From Natronorubrum tibetense GA33 (GTDB lineage: Archaea; Halobacteriota; Halobacteria; Halobacteriales; Natrialbaceae): a stretch of 64,000 nt of DNA. The stretch covers positions 1,531,105 through 1,595,104 of the forward strand of contig NZ_KB913017.1 in the NCBI RefSeq assembly GCF_000383975.1, given 5' to 3'. The position numbers were made by a program, and so were the translations under genes. Below are positions 8,274-16,544 of the stretch, piece after piece. How positions within the stretch are numbered: position 1 is the stretch's first letter; every line of letters starts with the position of its first letter. The notes below the pieces were generated by a model. It was not told the DNA's origin, ran no database searches, and saw only the letters and a program-made list of their open reading frames with translations.

Positions 8274-9545
8274 ATGGAGTTTTCGACAGCGTGGGACGAC
8301 GAACTACGGTCGTTCGTCGACGAACTGTGTCGGTTCGAGACGACCGCCGGAGACGAGGCGGCCGCCCAGCAGTGGCTCGCCGACATCCTCGAGGACTGGG
8401 GCTTCGAAACATACCGATGGGAGGCCAAAGCCGAGGCACTCGCGGAGCATCCCTCCTTTCCCGACGACCCGGCGGAACTCGAGACGGCGAACCGGCCGAG
8501 CGTGGGTGGTGTTCTCGAGTTCGGAGATCCGGACGCGGGGAAGACGCTGGTGCTGAACGGCCACGTCGACGTGGTCCCGCCGGGGAACGGCTGGAAGGGG
8601 GATCCGTTCGAGCCGCGGTGGAGCGATTCCGATGCGGACGAGACAGGTGAAACGCTCACGGCTCGCGGTGCGACCGACATGAAAAGCGGGCTCGCGGCCT
8701 GTGTCTTCGCGGCGCGACACCTCGCGTCGACCGAACCCGCATTCGACGGCCGACTCGTCGTCGAGAGCGTCGTCGGCGAGGAGGAAGGCGGTATCGGCGC
8801 GGCAGCAGCGGCGCTCGAGAATCCCTATCCCTTCTCGCGGGACGCGGCGATCGTCGCCGAACCGACGCAGTGCCGGCCGGTGATCGCCACTGAAGGGAGT
8901 CTGATGAAGCGCCTGCGCCTCGAGGGTCGGTCGGCCCACGCGGCGACGCGCTGGCACGGCGAGTCCGTCCTCCCGCCGTTCGAGCGGATCCGCGGGGCGT
9001 TCGACGACCTCGAGACCGAGCGCGGCGAGCGCGTTACCCACCCGCTCTACGAGGAGTTCCCGATCCCGTGGCCCGTCTGCGTCGGTCGCGTCGAAGCGGG
9101 CAACTGGGCGTCGTCGGTGCCCGACGAACTCATCGCGGAGCTTCGGATCGGCGTCGCGCCGGGCGAGACGGTCGACGAGGTCGAACGAGAGTTCGAGCAG
9201 CGATTGGCCGAGATCGTCGCCGACGACCCCTTTTTCGACTCGAACCCGCCCGAATTCGACCGGTTCTCGATCCAGTTCGAGCCCGCCGAGACGGATGCCG
9301 ACGAGCCGGTGGTCCGGGCGGTACAGGAGGCGATGGAGACGATGGAACTCCCGGAGACCGAGCCTCGAGGCGCGACCTACGGCGCGGACAGCCGCCATTA
9401 CGTCCGCGCCGGGATTCCGACGGTGCTGTTCGGTCCCGGCGACATCCAGCAGGCGCACTTCCCCGAGGAGTCGATCGAGTGGGCGGAGGTGCTGACGGCG
9501 AGCGAAACGATCGCTGAAGCGGCGACGGTATTTTTGGCGGACTGA
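8274..9545 (+). CDS. M20 family metallopeptidase/amidohydrolase, second paralogue
   Basis: 423-residue zinc hydrolase of the ArgE/DapE/ACY1 class. Visible motifs are LNGHVDVVPPG (metal His and catalytic Asp), GATDMKSG (bridging Asp), VVGEEEGG (catalytic and metal Glu), VAEPTQ (metal Glu) and a C-terminal region with YGADSRHYV and FGPGDIQQAHFPEE (His ligand). The ATG at 8274 was chosen because upstream in-frame codons do not encode family sequence. It lies 161 bases after tctA on the same strand and is followed closely by a hydrolase-fold gene. With its paralogue at 2893-4203 it frames the TTT transporter, consistent with hydrolysis of an imported amide. Confidence 0.88.
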   Translation: MEFSTAWDDELRSFVDELCRFETTAGDEAAAQQWLADILEDWGFETYRWEAKAEALAEHPSFPDDPAELETANRPSVGGVLEFGDPDAGKTLVLNGHVDVVPPGNGWKGDPFEPRWSDSDADETGETLTARGATDMKSGLAACVFAARHLASTEPAFDGRLVVESVVGEEEGGIGAAAAALENPYPFSRDAAIVAEPTQCRPVIATEGSLMKRLRLEGRSAHAATRWHGESVLPPFERIRGAFDDLETERGERVTHPLYEEFPIPWPVCVGRVEAGNWASSVPDELIAELRIGVAPGETVDEVEREFEQRLAEIVADDPFFDSNPPEFDRFSIQFEPAETDADEPVVRAVQEAMETMELPETEPRGATYGADSRHYVRAGIPTVLFGPGDIQQAHFPEESIEWAEVLTASETIAEAATVFLAD

Positions 9546-9607
9546 CTCGAGTCTCGAACGCGTTCGGGAACCGAAACCCTCGCCTTGTTCGCCCCGTCAG
9601 TTCTGGT

Positions 9608-10399
9608 ATGCCAACTGCGTCGAATGGGGACGTCTCGTTGTACTACGACCGCGCGGGTGAGGGTGGCGACGCCGAATCGATCGTCTTCGTTCCCGAAGCC
9701 GGCCTCGGCGGCTGGTCGTGGGGCTGGCAACACGCCGCCCTCGCCGGCCCCCACGAGGCCGTCGTCTGGGATCTCCGCGGGACGGGCCGCTCCGACACGC
9801 CGCCGGGACCGTACGACCTCGAGACCCTCGTCGCCGACCTCGAGGCCGTCCTGGCCGACTGCGGGATCCGGAAGGCCCACCTCGTCGGCTGCGGCCTCGG
9901 CGGAGCCGTCGCGCTGCGGGCCGCGCGAGACACGAATCGCGTCGAGACGCTGACACTGTTCGGGACCGCGTCACGAGGCGAGGCGTTCGACCTCGAGCCC
10001 TTGTTCGCGCCGCCGGATGACCGCGCGGCGTTACGGGACTCGCTCGAGACCGGGCTCTCGGAGGAGTTCTGCGAGGCCCAGCCGGAGGTCTGTGACGGCA
10101 TCGTCGACTGGCGGGCCGACGGCGACGCCGACCGCGAGGGCTGGAAAGCGCAGGTGGCGGCCCTCGAGGATTTCGACGCGAACGACTGGCTGGTCGAGGT
10201 CACCCAGCCGACGCGGGTGACCCACGGCGGGGCGGACGAACTGGTCCCGCCTGCGGCCGGGCAGGCGCTCGCTCGAGGGCTTCCACGCGGGGAGTTCGAG
10301 GAACTCGAGGGAGCAGGTCATCTCTGTTTCATCGAGCACTCGCGGACGGTCAACGATCGGATCCTGGGTTTTCTCGAGGCACAGACGGACGACGAGTAG
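9608..10399 (+). CDS. Alpha/beta hydrolase-fold protein lacking the nucleophile serine
   Basis: 263 residues resembling 3-oxoadipate enol-lactonase/esterase-type alpha/beta hydrolases: VWDLRGTGRSDTPPG (residues 54-67), a nucleophile elbow at 93-99, VTHGGADELVPP with the acid Asp210, and GAGHLCF with His238. The elbow reads VGCGLGG instead of VGxSxGG, so the expected serine is Gly96 and the neighbouring position is Cys95. Asp and His are kept. Either Cys95 takes part in an altered mechanism or the protein is not a classical hydrolase. It is 62 bases after the M20 gene and 27 before the ligase-like gene, probably one transcript. Confidence 0.82.
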   Translation: MPTASNGDVSLYYDRAGEGGDAESIVFVPEAGLGGWSWGWQHAALAGPHEAVVWDLRGTGRSDTPPGPYDLETLVADLEAVLADCGIRKAHLVGCGLGGAVALRAARDTNRVETLTLFGTASRGEAFDLEPLFAPPDDRAALRDSLETGLSEEFCEAQPEVCDGIVDWRADGDADREGWKAQVAALEDFDANDWLVEVTQPTRVTHGGADELVPPAAGQALARGLPRGEFEELEGAGHLCFIEHSRTVNDRILGFLEAQTDDE

Positions 10400-10426
10400 A
10401 GATCGTCTCGATATGAGGTCGCCACG

Positions 10427-11740
10427 ATGCTTGCGACTGACCCCCTAGCTACTACGGATTCCGGTGTGGTACGGAGTTATGTGACGCTCTCGCTGGCACG
10501 TCGGGCCGAACGCTTTCCGGATCGGACGGCGATCGTCGACGTCTCCGAAGAACGGCTATACGCACCCGCGGAGACGATTCACGAGAACCGAGTGACGTAT
10601 GACGAACTGTCGGCGATGGCGACGCGGACGGCCGAACACCTCTCGGCGCTCGGCGTCGAAACCGGCGATATCGTCTGTCTCGTCACGCGAAACCGTGTCG
10701 CCTCGCTCGCACTCCTCTTTGCCTGTCGGCGACTCGAGGCCACTTTCTTCCCGATCTCCCACTGGCTGACGCCCGCCTCCGTCGAGCGACCGTTCGACTG
10801 TACCGACCCTGATCTGGTCGTCTCCGAGGCGGCCCAACGTGACCTCGTGCGCTCGATTCCGTTCGATCGCACGGTGACGCTCGATGAACTGGCCGAGGCC
10901 GACCGCGACTCGTTCGAAGCGACGGACGGGTCGGGCGGGGAGCTCCCGTTACTGTTGCTCCACGGCGACGACGGCCGGCCAATCGTCGGCTACTCCGAAC
11001 GCGCTCTCGAGTGGAACTGCATCTCGAATCTCGTCACGTGGAGGCTGTCGGCTGACGATGTCGTCCCGCTCGTGACACCTCTCTCGGCGGCCGATGGGCT
11101 CGTTCGCGCCGCGTTATCGACGCTCTACGTCGGTGGCACGCTCCTGCTCGACCGGGCGTTCGATCCCGGCGATACCTTGGTCGCCGTCGAGTCGGAAACG
11201 GCAACGTTCCTCGCGGGCCGGAACCAGTCGCTGTCGGATCTGACGGCCGAGTCCGGATTCGCCGACCGCGCCGACTCCCTCGAGCGGGTCGTCGTCGAGG
11301 GACCGATGGAGGACGAGGTTCGCGAACGGTACCGCGAGGCCGGCGTCTCGGTCGCTCGAGCGTACGGGCGACTCGAGTGTCCGACTGCGTTGAGCCAGTC
11401 GCTCGAGTCGACCGATGCCAGTTCGTCGACTGCGGAGTCACCGACTCGTAATGCGACCGACGTCGGCCGTCCAGTGCCGGACTGTCGCGTCCGCCTGCGC
11501 GACGCGGACGGAACTGTCCTCGAGGGCGAGGCGACGGGACGACTCGAGCTTTCCGGCCCGGTCGTAGCCGGCGGCTACGTAAACGCTGCCGGAACCGACG
11601 ACGAGAACGGGGACGCTGGCGCAGACGTTCGGAACGAACTGTCCGACGACATCGACGGCCGCGGACGGTTCGGCGACGGCTGGTTCGAGACCGGCGAGCG
11701 GTTCCGACGGACGTCGAAGGACGCGTATCGGCCACAGTGA
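10427..11740 (+). CDS. AMP-dependent synthetase/ligase-like protein, degenerate and C-terminally short
   Basis: 437 residues with the N-terminal fold of acyl-CoA synthetases (ANL family). It has YDELSAMATRTAEHLSALGVETGD and CRRLEATFFPISHWLTP early, AYGRLECPT in the middle and GWFETGERFRR at the end. The ATP P-loop, normally SGTTGxPK, reads HGDDGRPI at 179-186 with both Thr and the Lys lost. YGxTE is YGRLE. The protein stops at the hinge, so the C-terminal domain with the catalytic lysine is missing. The frame is clean and codon use matches its neighbours, so it is likely expressed, perhaps as a non-catalytic binding protein. It follows the serine-less hydrolase by 27 bases. Confidence 0.75.
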   Translation: MLATDPLATTDSGVVRSYVTLSLARRAERFPDRTAIVDVSEERLYAPAETIHENRVTYDELSAMATRTAEHLSALGVETGDIVCLVTRNRVASLALLFACRRLEATFFPISHWLTPASVERPFDCTDPDLVVSEAAQRDLVRSIPFDRTVTLDELAEADRDSFEATDGSGGELPLLLLHGDDGRPIVGYSERALEWNCISNLVTWRLSADDVVPLVTPLSAADGLVRAALSTLYVGGTLLLDRAFDPGDTLVAVESETATFLAGRNQSLSDLTAESGFADRADSLERVVVEGPMEDEVRERYREAGVSVARAYGRLECPTALSQSLESTDASSSTAESPTRNATDVGRPVPDCRVRLRDADGTVLEGEATGRLELSGPVVAGGYVNAAGTDDENGDAGADVRNELSDDIDGRGRFGDGWFETGERFRRTSKDAYRPQ

Positions 11741-11872
11741 ATTTTCTACCGCACACGTAATCGGATCCCAACGATACCATCCGGGAACGGACTCATTCCT
11801 AGCCGTCCGTGGTTGCGGCAACCCCGGTGGTGGACGGAAAGCATATGCCCTCGGAGTAGCGAATACGGGACG

Positions 11873-12610
11873 ATGAATCAGCTTCGTATTGCCGTCCTGA
11901 ATGCGGCTCATCGGGACGAGAACACGACACGAAACTTCCGGCGCGAACTCGACGGCTCGTTATCCGAGTTCGACGCCACGAGCGGGGAAGTACCCGACAA
12001 CTTCGACTACGATGCGGCCGTCGTTACGGGTTCGCGGTCGTCGGTGTACTGGGACGAAGAGTGGATGCAAGCGACCAAAACGTGGGTCGGGGAGGCGATC
12101 GACCGCGATATTCCGTTCCTGGGAATCTGTTGGGGCCACCAACTGCTCGCGGACGTCCTCGGCGGCACCGTCGAGGATATGGGTGCCTACGAAGTCGGCT
12201 ACAGCGAGATCGAGCGACTCGGGGAGTCACGGCTTTTCGCGGGCGTCGACGGGGCGTTCACCGCCTTTACTAGCCACTCCGACGAGGTCACGGAACTGCC
12301 GCCCGGCGCCGACCCGCTCGCCGAAAACCACTACTCGAATCACGGCTTTCGCAAGGACCGCGTGTTCGGCGTCCAGTTTCACCCCGAGTACGACACGAAG
12401 ACCGCCCGCGAACTCGTCCACCGAAAGGATCTCTCGGACGACAGGCTCCAGTCGATCCTCGAGGAGATCACCGACGAGAACTACCAGCGGGCCTGCGAGG
12501 CAAAGTTGGTGTTCGACAACTTCCTCGAGTTCGCCCGCGAGGTGAACGCGGTCGACGTTTCGGCCGAAGCGAGCAGTGACGCATCGGCGTCGCTGGGCTG
12601 TTCGGACTGA
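11873..12610 (+). CDS. Class I glutamine amidotransferase-domain protein (GMP synthase-like)
   Basis: 245-residue type 1 GATase. It hydrolyses glutamine to supply ammonia, or in stand-alone members acts on gamma-glutamyl compounds. The nucleophile elbow GICWGHQLLADVLGG holds the catalytic Cys, and VFGVQFHPEYD holds the His and Glu of the triad. No synthetase domain is fused. The ATG at 11873 was chosen over an upstream ATG at 11813 that would add a non-family tail. It is separated from the upstream block by 130 bases and followed by a T-rich tract. The partner or substrate cannot be inferred from neighbours. Confidence 0.87.
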   Translation: MNQLRIAVLNAAHRDENTTRNFRRELDGSLSEFDATSGEVPDNFDYDAAVVTGSRSSVYWDEEWMQATKTWVGEAIDRDIPFLGICWGHQLLADVLGGTVEDMGAYEVGYSEIERLGESRLFAGVDGAFTAFTSHSDEVTELPPGADPLAENHYSNHGFRKDRVFGVQFHPEYDTKTARELVHRKDLSDDRLQSILEEITDENYQRACEAKLVFDNFLEFAREVNAVDVSAEASSDASASLGCSD

Positions 12611-12627
12611 CTGCTCGACACGAACCG

Positions 12628-12634
12628 TTTTTTT
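12628..12634 (+). terminator. T-tract terminator after the amidotransferase gene
   Basis: Seven consecutive T residues 18 bases after the stop codon, the usual archaeal intrinsic termination signal. No stem is needed in archaea. Confidence 0.5.
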
Positions 12635-12676
12635 AGTCCTCTCAGACCGAGTATTCGGATCCAGAAACGTTTCTTG

Positions 12677-12690
12677 GTTGGATATCCAAC
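12677..12690. promoter_or_regulatory. Perfect 14-bp palindrome, candidate operator
   Basis: GTTGGATATCCAAC is its own reverse complement. It ends 8 bases before the proposed GTG start of the small protein at 12699, where a dimeric regulator would block transcription or initiation. Autoregulation by that protein is an inference. Confidence 0.55.
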
Positions 12691-12698
12691 AGGTACTC

Positions 12699-12881
12699 GT
12701 GTGTCCGTCAGTCCAGATCACCGAGGCGACGAACGACCGCCTCGAGGAGTTACAGGCGGCGATTCGCCGTGAAACGGGCCGGGACGTGCCCAAACGAGAA
12801 TTGCTCGAGCGAATCGTCGAAGACGCATGCGAGTCGAAAGAGGCCGTAATCGAGCTCTTCAGTGACGACCACGACCCATAG
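12699..12881 (+). CDS. Small putative ribbon-helix-helix-like protein, hypothetical
   Basis: About 60 residues from a GTG. It starts CPSVQITEATNDRLEELQ, followed by a helical, charged region (AAIRRETGRDVPKRELLERIVEDA) and an acidic end. The short N-terminal strand followed by two amphipathic helices resembles small RHH/antitoxin-like regulators, but the match is by pattern only. Longer starts back to 12576 are open, but the upstream residues do not look coded and would run over the palindrome and T-tract. The palindrome immediately upstream supports a DNA-binding role. No toxin-like partner is adjacent. Confidence 0.5.
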   Translation: MCPSVQITEATNDRLEELQAAIRRETGRDVPKRELLERIVEDACESKEAVIELFSDDHDP

Positions 12882-12991
12882 CTGGGTCCGAGCGACTTTC
12901 GATGTCGTCGCTGTATCCAGCGAACCGAAAACGGACAGCGGAACGCGATCAGAACGGACGATTCAACGCGGCCAAATCGAGTACGAGTCGA

Positions 12992-15190
12992 TCAGTCCGC
13001 CGTAGCTTCGATCTTCGCCTCTTCTTCTGCGCCGATCGCTTCGACGACGAGTTCGGCGATGTCGACGATCTCGATCTCGTCCTCGTAGCCGCCGGTCTTG
13101 CGGCCGTCCTCGTACATCGTCATGCACATCGGACAGGCGACGACGAACTTCTCGACGTCGGGACCGTTGTCGGTATCCTCGAGCGCTTCTCGAATCCGCT
13201 CCTCGCTCGGTTTGGGCTCCTCCTCGAAGTCCATCCAGAGGCCGCCGCCGCCGCCGCCACAACAGAAGGAGTTGTCGCGGTTGCGGGGCATCTCGTCGAG
13301 TTCACAGCCCGTGGCTGTGATGAGTTCGCGCGGGGCCTCGTACTCGTCGTTGTACCGGCCGAGGTGGCACGGATCGTGGTAGGTGACCGTGTAATCGAGT
13401 TCGGTACCGCTGAGATCGAGCGCGCCGGTCTCGACGAGTTCTTCGACGGCCTGGGTCCAGTGGTAGACCTCGATCTCGCCGTCTTCGTTCCAGAACTCCT
13501 CGTAGTCGAAGGGCATCATCGGGTCGTCGGCGAACTCCTCGAAGTCGACCTCTGGATACTCGTTTTTGAACGTGTTGTAGGAGTGGGGATCGGTGCAGAC
13601 GATTTTGTCGAACTCGCAGTCCTCCCACGTCTCGACGTGGTGACCGGCCAGTTCGACGTAGAGGAACTCCTCGCCGACGCGGCGGATGTCGTTGCCGTCG
13701 TACTTTTCGTCGTCGAAGAGGATGCCAAAGCTGACGTCGGCTTCCTTCAGGATCGTCGCCAGCGAGCGAGCGACCTGCTTGTTGCGCTCGTCGTAGCTCG
13801 GGAAGTCGCCGACGTACCAGAGGTAGTCGACTTCCTCCTCGCGGGCGTCGGGGACGTCGAACTCGAGTTCGTCGGCCCAGTCCCCACGATTTCGCGGCGA
13901 GTCGCCGAACGTGTTGCCGTTTTGCATGACGTTCTGGAAGACGTCCTGCATGCTCGGGGCGATGTCGCCCTGGTCGGTCATCTGGCGCTGCAGTCGGGTA
14001 AAGGATTGCAGGTGCTCGATCTCGACGGGACAGGCGTCCATGCAGGCCATACAGGCCATACAGGACTCCATCGTCTCCGTGTTGATGACGCTCGTCCCTC
14101 CGTCGGCGATCATCGGCTTCTCCTCGCCGCCGGCGTCGAGCTGTTCGCGGTACTTTTTCAGGTCGAGGATGACGTTACGCGGGTCCAGCGGTCGATCGGA
14201 GGCCTTCGCCGGACAGACCGAGGAACAGCGACCGCACTTGGTGCAGGCGTCCTGGTCGAGAATCTCCTTCCAGGTGAAGTCGTCGATGGATTCGGCGTTG
14301 GTCGCGTCGAGGTCCGCCGGCACGTTTGGAAGCCGCTTGCCGGCCTTCTCGTCGCGCGTGACGACGTTCGCGAACGAGGAGATCATGTGGAACGGCTTGG
14401 CGTAGGGGATCCACGCGATGAAAAAGAGTGCGAGCAGCGAGTGAGACCACCAGGACAGCCAGTGGAGCGTTTCGGCGTTGAAGCCGAGGTTCGCGACGGC
14501 GGAGTACTCCGCGCTCATCGCCGCTTCGCTCGTCGGAACGCCGATCGCTCCGAACAGCATCGCGAGTCCGTAGCCGACGAAGCTCACGACTTCGTGGTCG
14601 GGCATGCCGGTGATGTAGATCCGGAAGCCCTCGAGCAGGAAGCCGCCCACGCCGAGGCCGAACAGCGTCCAGATGAAGATATCGTCCTCGTTCGAGGTGT
14701 GGCGTCCCCAGAGACGGTGGTTCTGGACCCAGTAGCGTCGGTAGAGGGCCATCCCGATCCCGACGACGAACAGCAGCCCCATCGCGTCGACCATGAACTG
14801 ATAGCCGAGGTAGAAGTCGCCCTCCCAGAAGACGATCCCAAAGAGCATATTAGTCCCGTACTGCTCGACGGCAATGATCGTCGTCGCGATCAGCAGCGTC
14901 AGGAATCCCCAGAGGATAAACGAGTGCATCAGGCCGCCGTAGAGATCCCTGTTGAACTGCTTCTCGTTCGAGAGGACGATCTTGGCCGAACTGACGATTC
15001 GATTCGGGAGGTCGTCCAGTCGGTCGAACGGGTCGTCGTCACCCTGCGTGTACCGGCTGAACCGCTGGTAGAGTCCGTAGGCGAAGACGGCGAGCGTGAT
15101 CACCACGAGGAGATAGAACAGCGCGTAACCGACGCTGCCGATCCCCAGGTAGGTCTCCCGTCCCACCTCCGACTGTGCTATGACGTTCAT
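12992..15190 (-). CDS. Membrane-anchored (4Fe-4S)/CCG-domain reductase, heterodisulfide reductase-like
   Basis: 732-residue fusion. The N-terminal third has about five helices resembling the cytochrome b (NarI/HdrE-like) subunit, with conserved His in MHSFILWG and WWSHSLLALFF as likely heme ligands. Then come two [4Fe-4S] motifs, CTKCGRCSSVCP and CMACMACMDACP. The C-terminal third has CCG-type motifs DPCHLGRY and FCCGGGGGG plus VACPMCMTMY. Such proteins pass electrons between quinone and soluble donors; in haloarchaea they are often linked to ETF or lactate/acyl-CoA oxidation. The ATG at 15190 was chosen over a GTG at 15229. It is transcribed away from the CmiP4-like gene and ends next to the small RHH-like gene. 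Confidence 0.88.
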   Translation of the reverse strand: MNVIAQSEVGRETYLGIGSVGYALFYLLVVITLAVFAYGLYQRFSRYTQGDDDPFDRLDDLPNRIVSSAKIVLSNEKQFNRDLYGGLMHSFILWGFLTLLIATTIIAVEQYGTNMLFGIVFWEGDFYLGYQFMVDAMGLLFVVGIGMALYRRYWVQNHRLWGRHTSNEDDIFIWTLFGLGVGGFLLEGFRIYITGMPDHEVVSFVGYGLAMLFGAIGVPTSEAAMSAEYSAVANLGFNAETLHWLSWWSHSLLALFFIAWIPYAKPFHMISSFANVVTRDEKAGKRLPNVPADLDATNAESIDDFTWKEILDQDACTKCGRCSSVCPAKASDRPLDPRNVILDLKKYREQLDAGGEEKPMIADGGTSVINTETMESCMACMACMDACPVEIEHLQSFTRLQRQMTDQGDIAPSMQDVFQNVMQNGNTFGDSPRNRGDWADELEFDVPDAREEEVDYLWYVGDFPSYDERNKQVARSLATILKEADVSFGILFDDEKYDGNDIRRVGEEFLYVELAGHHVETWEDCEFDKIVCTDPHSYNTFKNEYPEVDFEEFADDPMMPFDYEEFWNEDGEIEVYHWTQAVEELVETGALDLSGTELDYTVTYHDPCHLGRYNDEYEAPRELITATGCELDEMPRNRDNSFCCGGGGGGLWMDFEEEPKPSEERIREALEDTDNGPDVEKFVVACPMCMTMYEDGRKTGGYEDEIEIVDIAELVVEAIGAEEEAKIEATAD

Positions 15191-15341
15191 GTACAATGAG
15201 GTGGGGGGCGGAGACTTAATTCTTGCCACACCCTCCGGAAGACAATCGCTTCGCCGTCTTGCGAAAATTTTGCCACGATTCCGAGTTTATAATAGTCGTC
15301 CGTGTTCATCAGTCGATTCCCTATGTTAGCTGGCAACAGCC

Positions 15342-15348
15342 TTAAATA
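15342..15348 (+). promoter_or_regulatory. TATA box of CmiP4-like gene
   Basis: TTAAATA centred 28 nt before the ATG at 15373, the canonical distance for an archaeal leaderless transcript. It lies in the divergent spacer with the Fe-S reductase gene. Confidence 0.7.
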
Positions 15349-15372
15349 GGCTCCCATCGGGATTATCGACTC

Positions 15373-15963
15373 ATGAACGAAAAAACCGAAGAACTCCGAG
15401 ATATCTTCACTGACGTCACCGACGGCGAGGAAACCGTCACCGAATCCCAGGAGAACACGCGCGGCTCGCTCGAGCGAGACGAGCGAACGACCGAAGAACG
15501 CCTCGAGAGCGTCGTCCAGCAGATGCGCGAACGCTACGCGTTCGACACGTCGCTGTCGAACGAAGACCTCATCGCCGTCGCGAAGGCTTTCTACGAGGGC
15601 GACAGCGACGACGACATCGCCGCCGACCTCGGCGTCGATCCGGCGGACGTGTTCGAGGCACGGATGTCGTTACACCTCATAGGCGAGGACGACGCCGACG
15701 AAGTCGACCTCGCCGCTATCCGCGACCGCGAGGAAGACGACGCCACGCTCGCCGACGAATACGACGTCAGCGACGACCAGATTCGACGCTACCGCCGCAT
15801 CGCCGCGGCCGAAGACGAGTCTCGAGCGGCGAACGACCGCTACCGCGACGAGTTCAACAGTCTCCTCGCCGACGCAGACCTCTCCGAGCGGATGACGACC
15901 GACGTTCGCGAGGACGGTCTCGAGGACGCGACGGAAGGGATGGAGACGGACGTCGAGTTTTAA
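15373..15963 (+). CDS. Conserved haloarchaeal protein, conditioned-medium-induced protein 4 type
   Basis: 196 residues, very acidic and helical, with no signal or membrane segment. The start MNEKTEELRDIF and the centre (LSNEDLIAVAKAFYEGDSDDDIAADLGVDP) resemble the haloarchaeal family annotated as conditioned medium-induced protein 4. The name is recalled from memory and not searched. The centre and the later DDATLADEYDVSDDQIRRYRR region look like two helix-turn-helix units of homeodomain-like type (repeat of D-x-x-I/LAxxxxVxxxxV/Ixxx), so DNA binding is plausible. A strong TATA box indicates a leaderless transcript. A run of six T follows the gene at 15973. Confidence 0.72.
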   Translation: MNEKTEELRDIFTDVTDGEETVTESQENTRGSLERDERTTEERLESVVQQMRERYAFDTSLSNEDLIAVAKAFYEGDSDDDIAADLGVDPADVFEARMSLHLIGEDDADEVDLAAIRDREEDDATLADEYDVSDDQIRRYRRIAAAEDESRAANDRYRDEFNSLLADADLSERMTTDVREDGLEDATEGMETDVEF

Positions 15964-15972
15964 CGACCGAAC

Positions 15973-15978
15973 TTTTTT
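15973..15978 (+). terminator. T-tract terminator
   Basis: Six T residues about ten bases after the stop codon of the CmiP4-like gene. Confidence 0.45.
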
Positions 15979-16260
15979 AACCGGGTCTTCGCTCACCTAC
16001 GTTCGTTCAAACCCGGCCAAAAAACTTCGATGAAAAACGCCGGGAGAGCAAGCTCTCCCGAGCCCTCGTTCGTTCCTTCGGAACTCACGAGGAACGCCGA
16101 GCGTTCGCTTCGCTCACGCTCGGTACGACTGCTTGCACCGCATACGAACACGGTCGTCTACGCACCGTTTCTTGTCGAGGTAGCTATTAAATAACCAGTC
16201 AAAAACCTGTCACTTGTTGCGGTCAGTACAGGTGACGTACATACCACTGAAACTGACGAC

Positions 16261-16372
16261 CCACGTGCGGTGGCGCACGCTGAGCCGCGGCGAACGGACA
16301 GTGAGACGCGGCTCGTAGCCGTGCGAGGGATGAGCGAATGAAATGAGCGAATCGGTTGGGGAGGACGTGGCA
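16261..16372. repeat. Structured intergenic repeat-like sequence with GAGCCGCG/CGCGGCTC hairpin
   Basis: Part of a 580-base gene-free stretch (15964-16544). It holds GCACGCTGAGCCGCG facing CGCGGCTC..GCCGTGC (about 16277-16324), then direct repeats of GAGCGAATG/GAGCGAATC (16331-16355). The block resembles intergenic repeats I recall from other haloarchaeal genomes, not verified here. Two further hairpins lie upstream: GGGAGAGC-AA-GCTCTCCC near 16042 and CCGAGCGTTCG..CACGCTCGG near 16098. No open frame of haloarchaeal character was found. Confidence 0.5.
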
Positions 16373-16514
16373 ATCACCGCTGCCAGCGACAGCAGAACGC
16401 TCATTTTCATCGCATTCACGGCGAACACGTCACCGGCAAGTACACCCAGCGAGTGAGCGTACGTTACACGACACCTTATCTAACGGCCAGCGATTCGATA
16501 GCGCCGTCCGGAAA

Positions 16515-16522
16515 TTTATATA
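16515..16522 (+). promoter_or_regulatory. TATA box of the Cas4-like gene
   Basis: TTTATATA centred 27 nt before the GTG at 16545. It supports the GTG as a leaderless start. Confidence 0.65.
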
Positions 16523-16544
16523 CAAATAGGCGGCCAGACCGTTC

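Noticed and set aside
12902-15199. Plus-strand open frame of 765 codons
   Set aside because: It lies antisense to the Fe-S reductase gene, has no domain, and its composition is a high-GC shadow. The minus-strand frame has clear cysteine and heme motifs.
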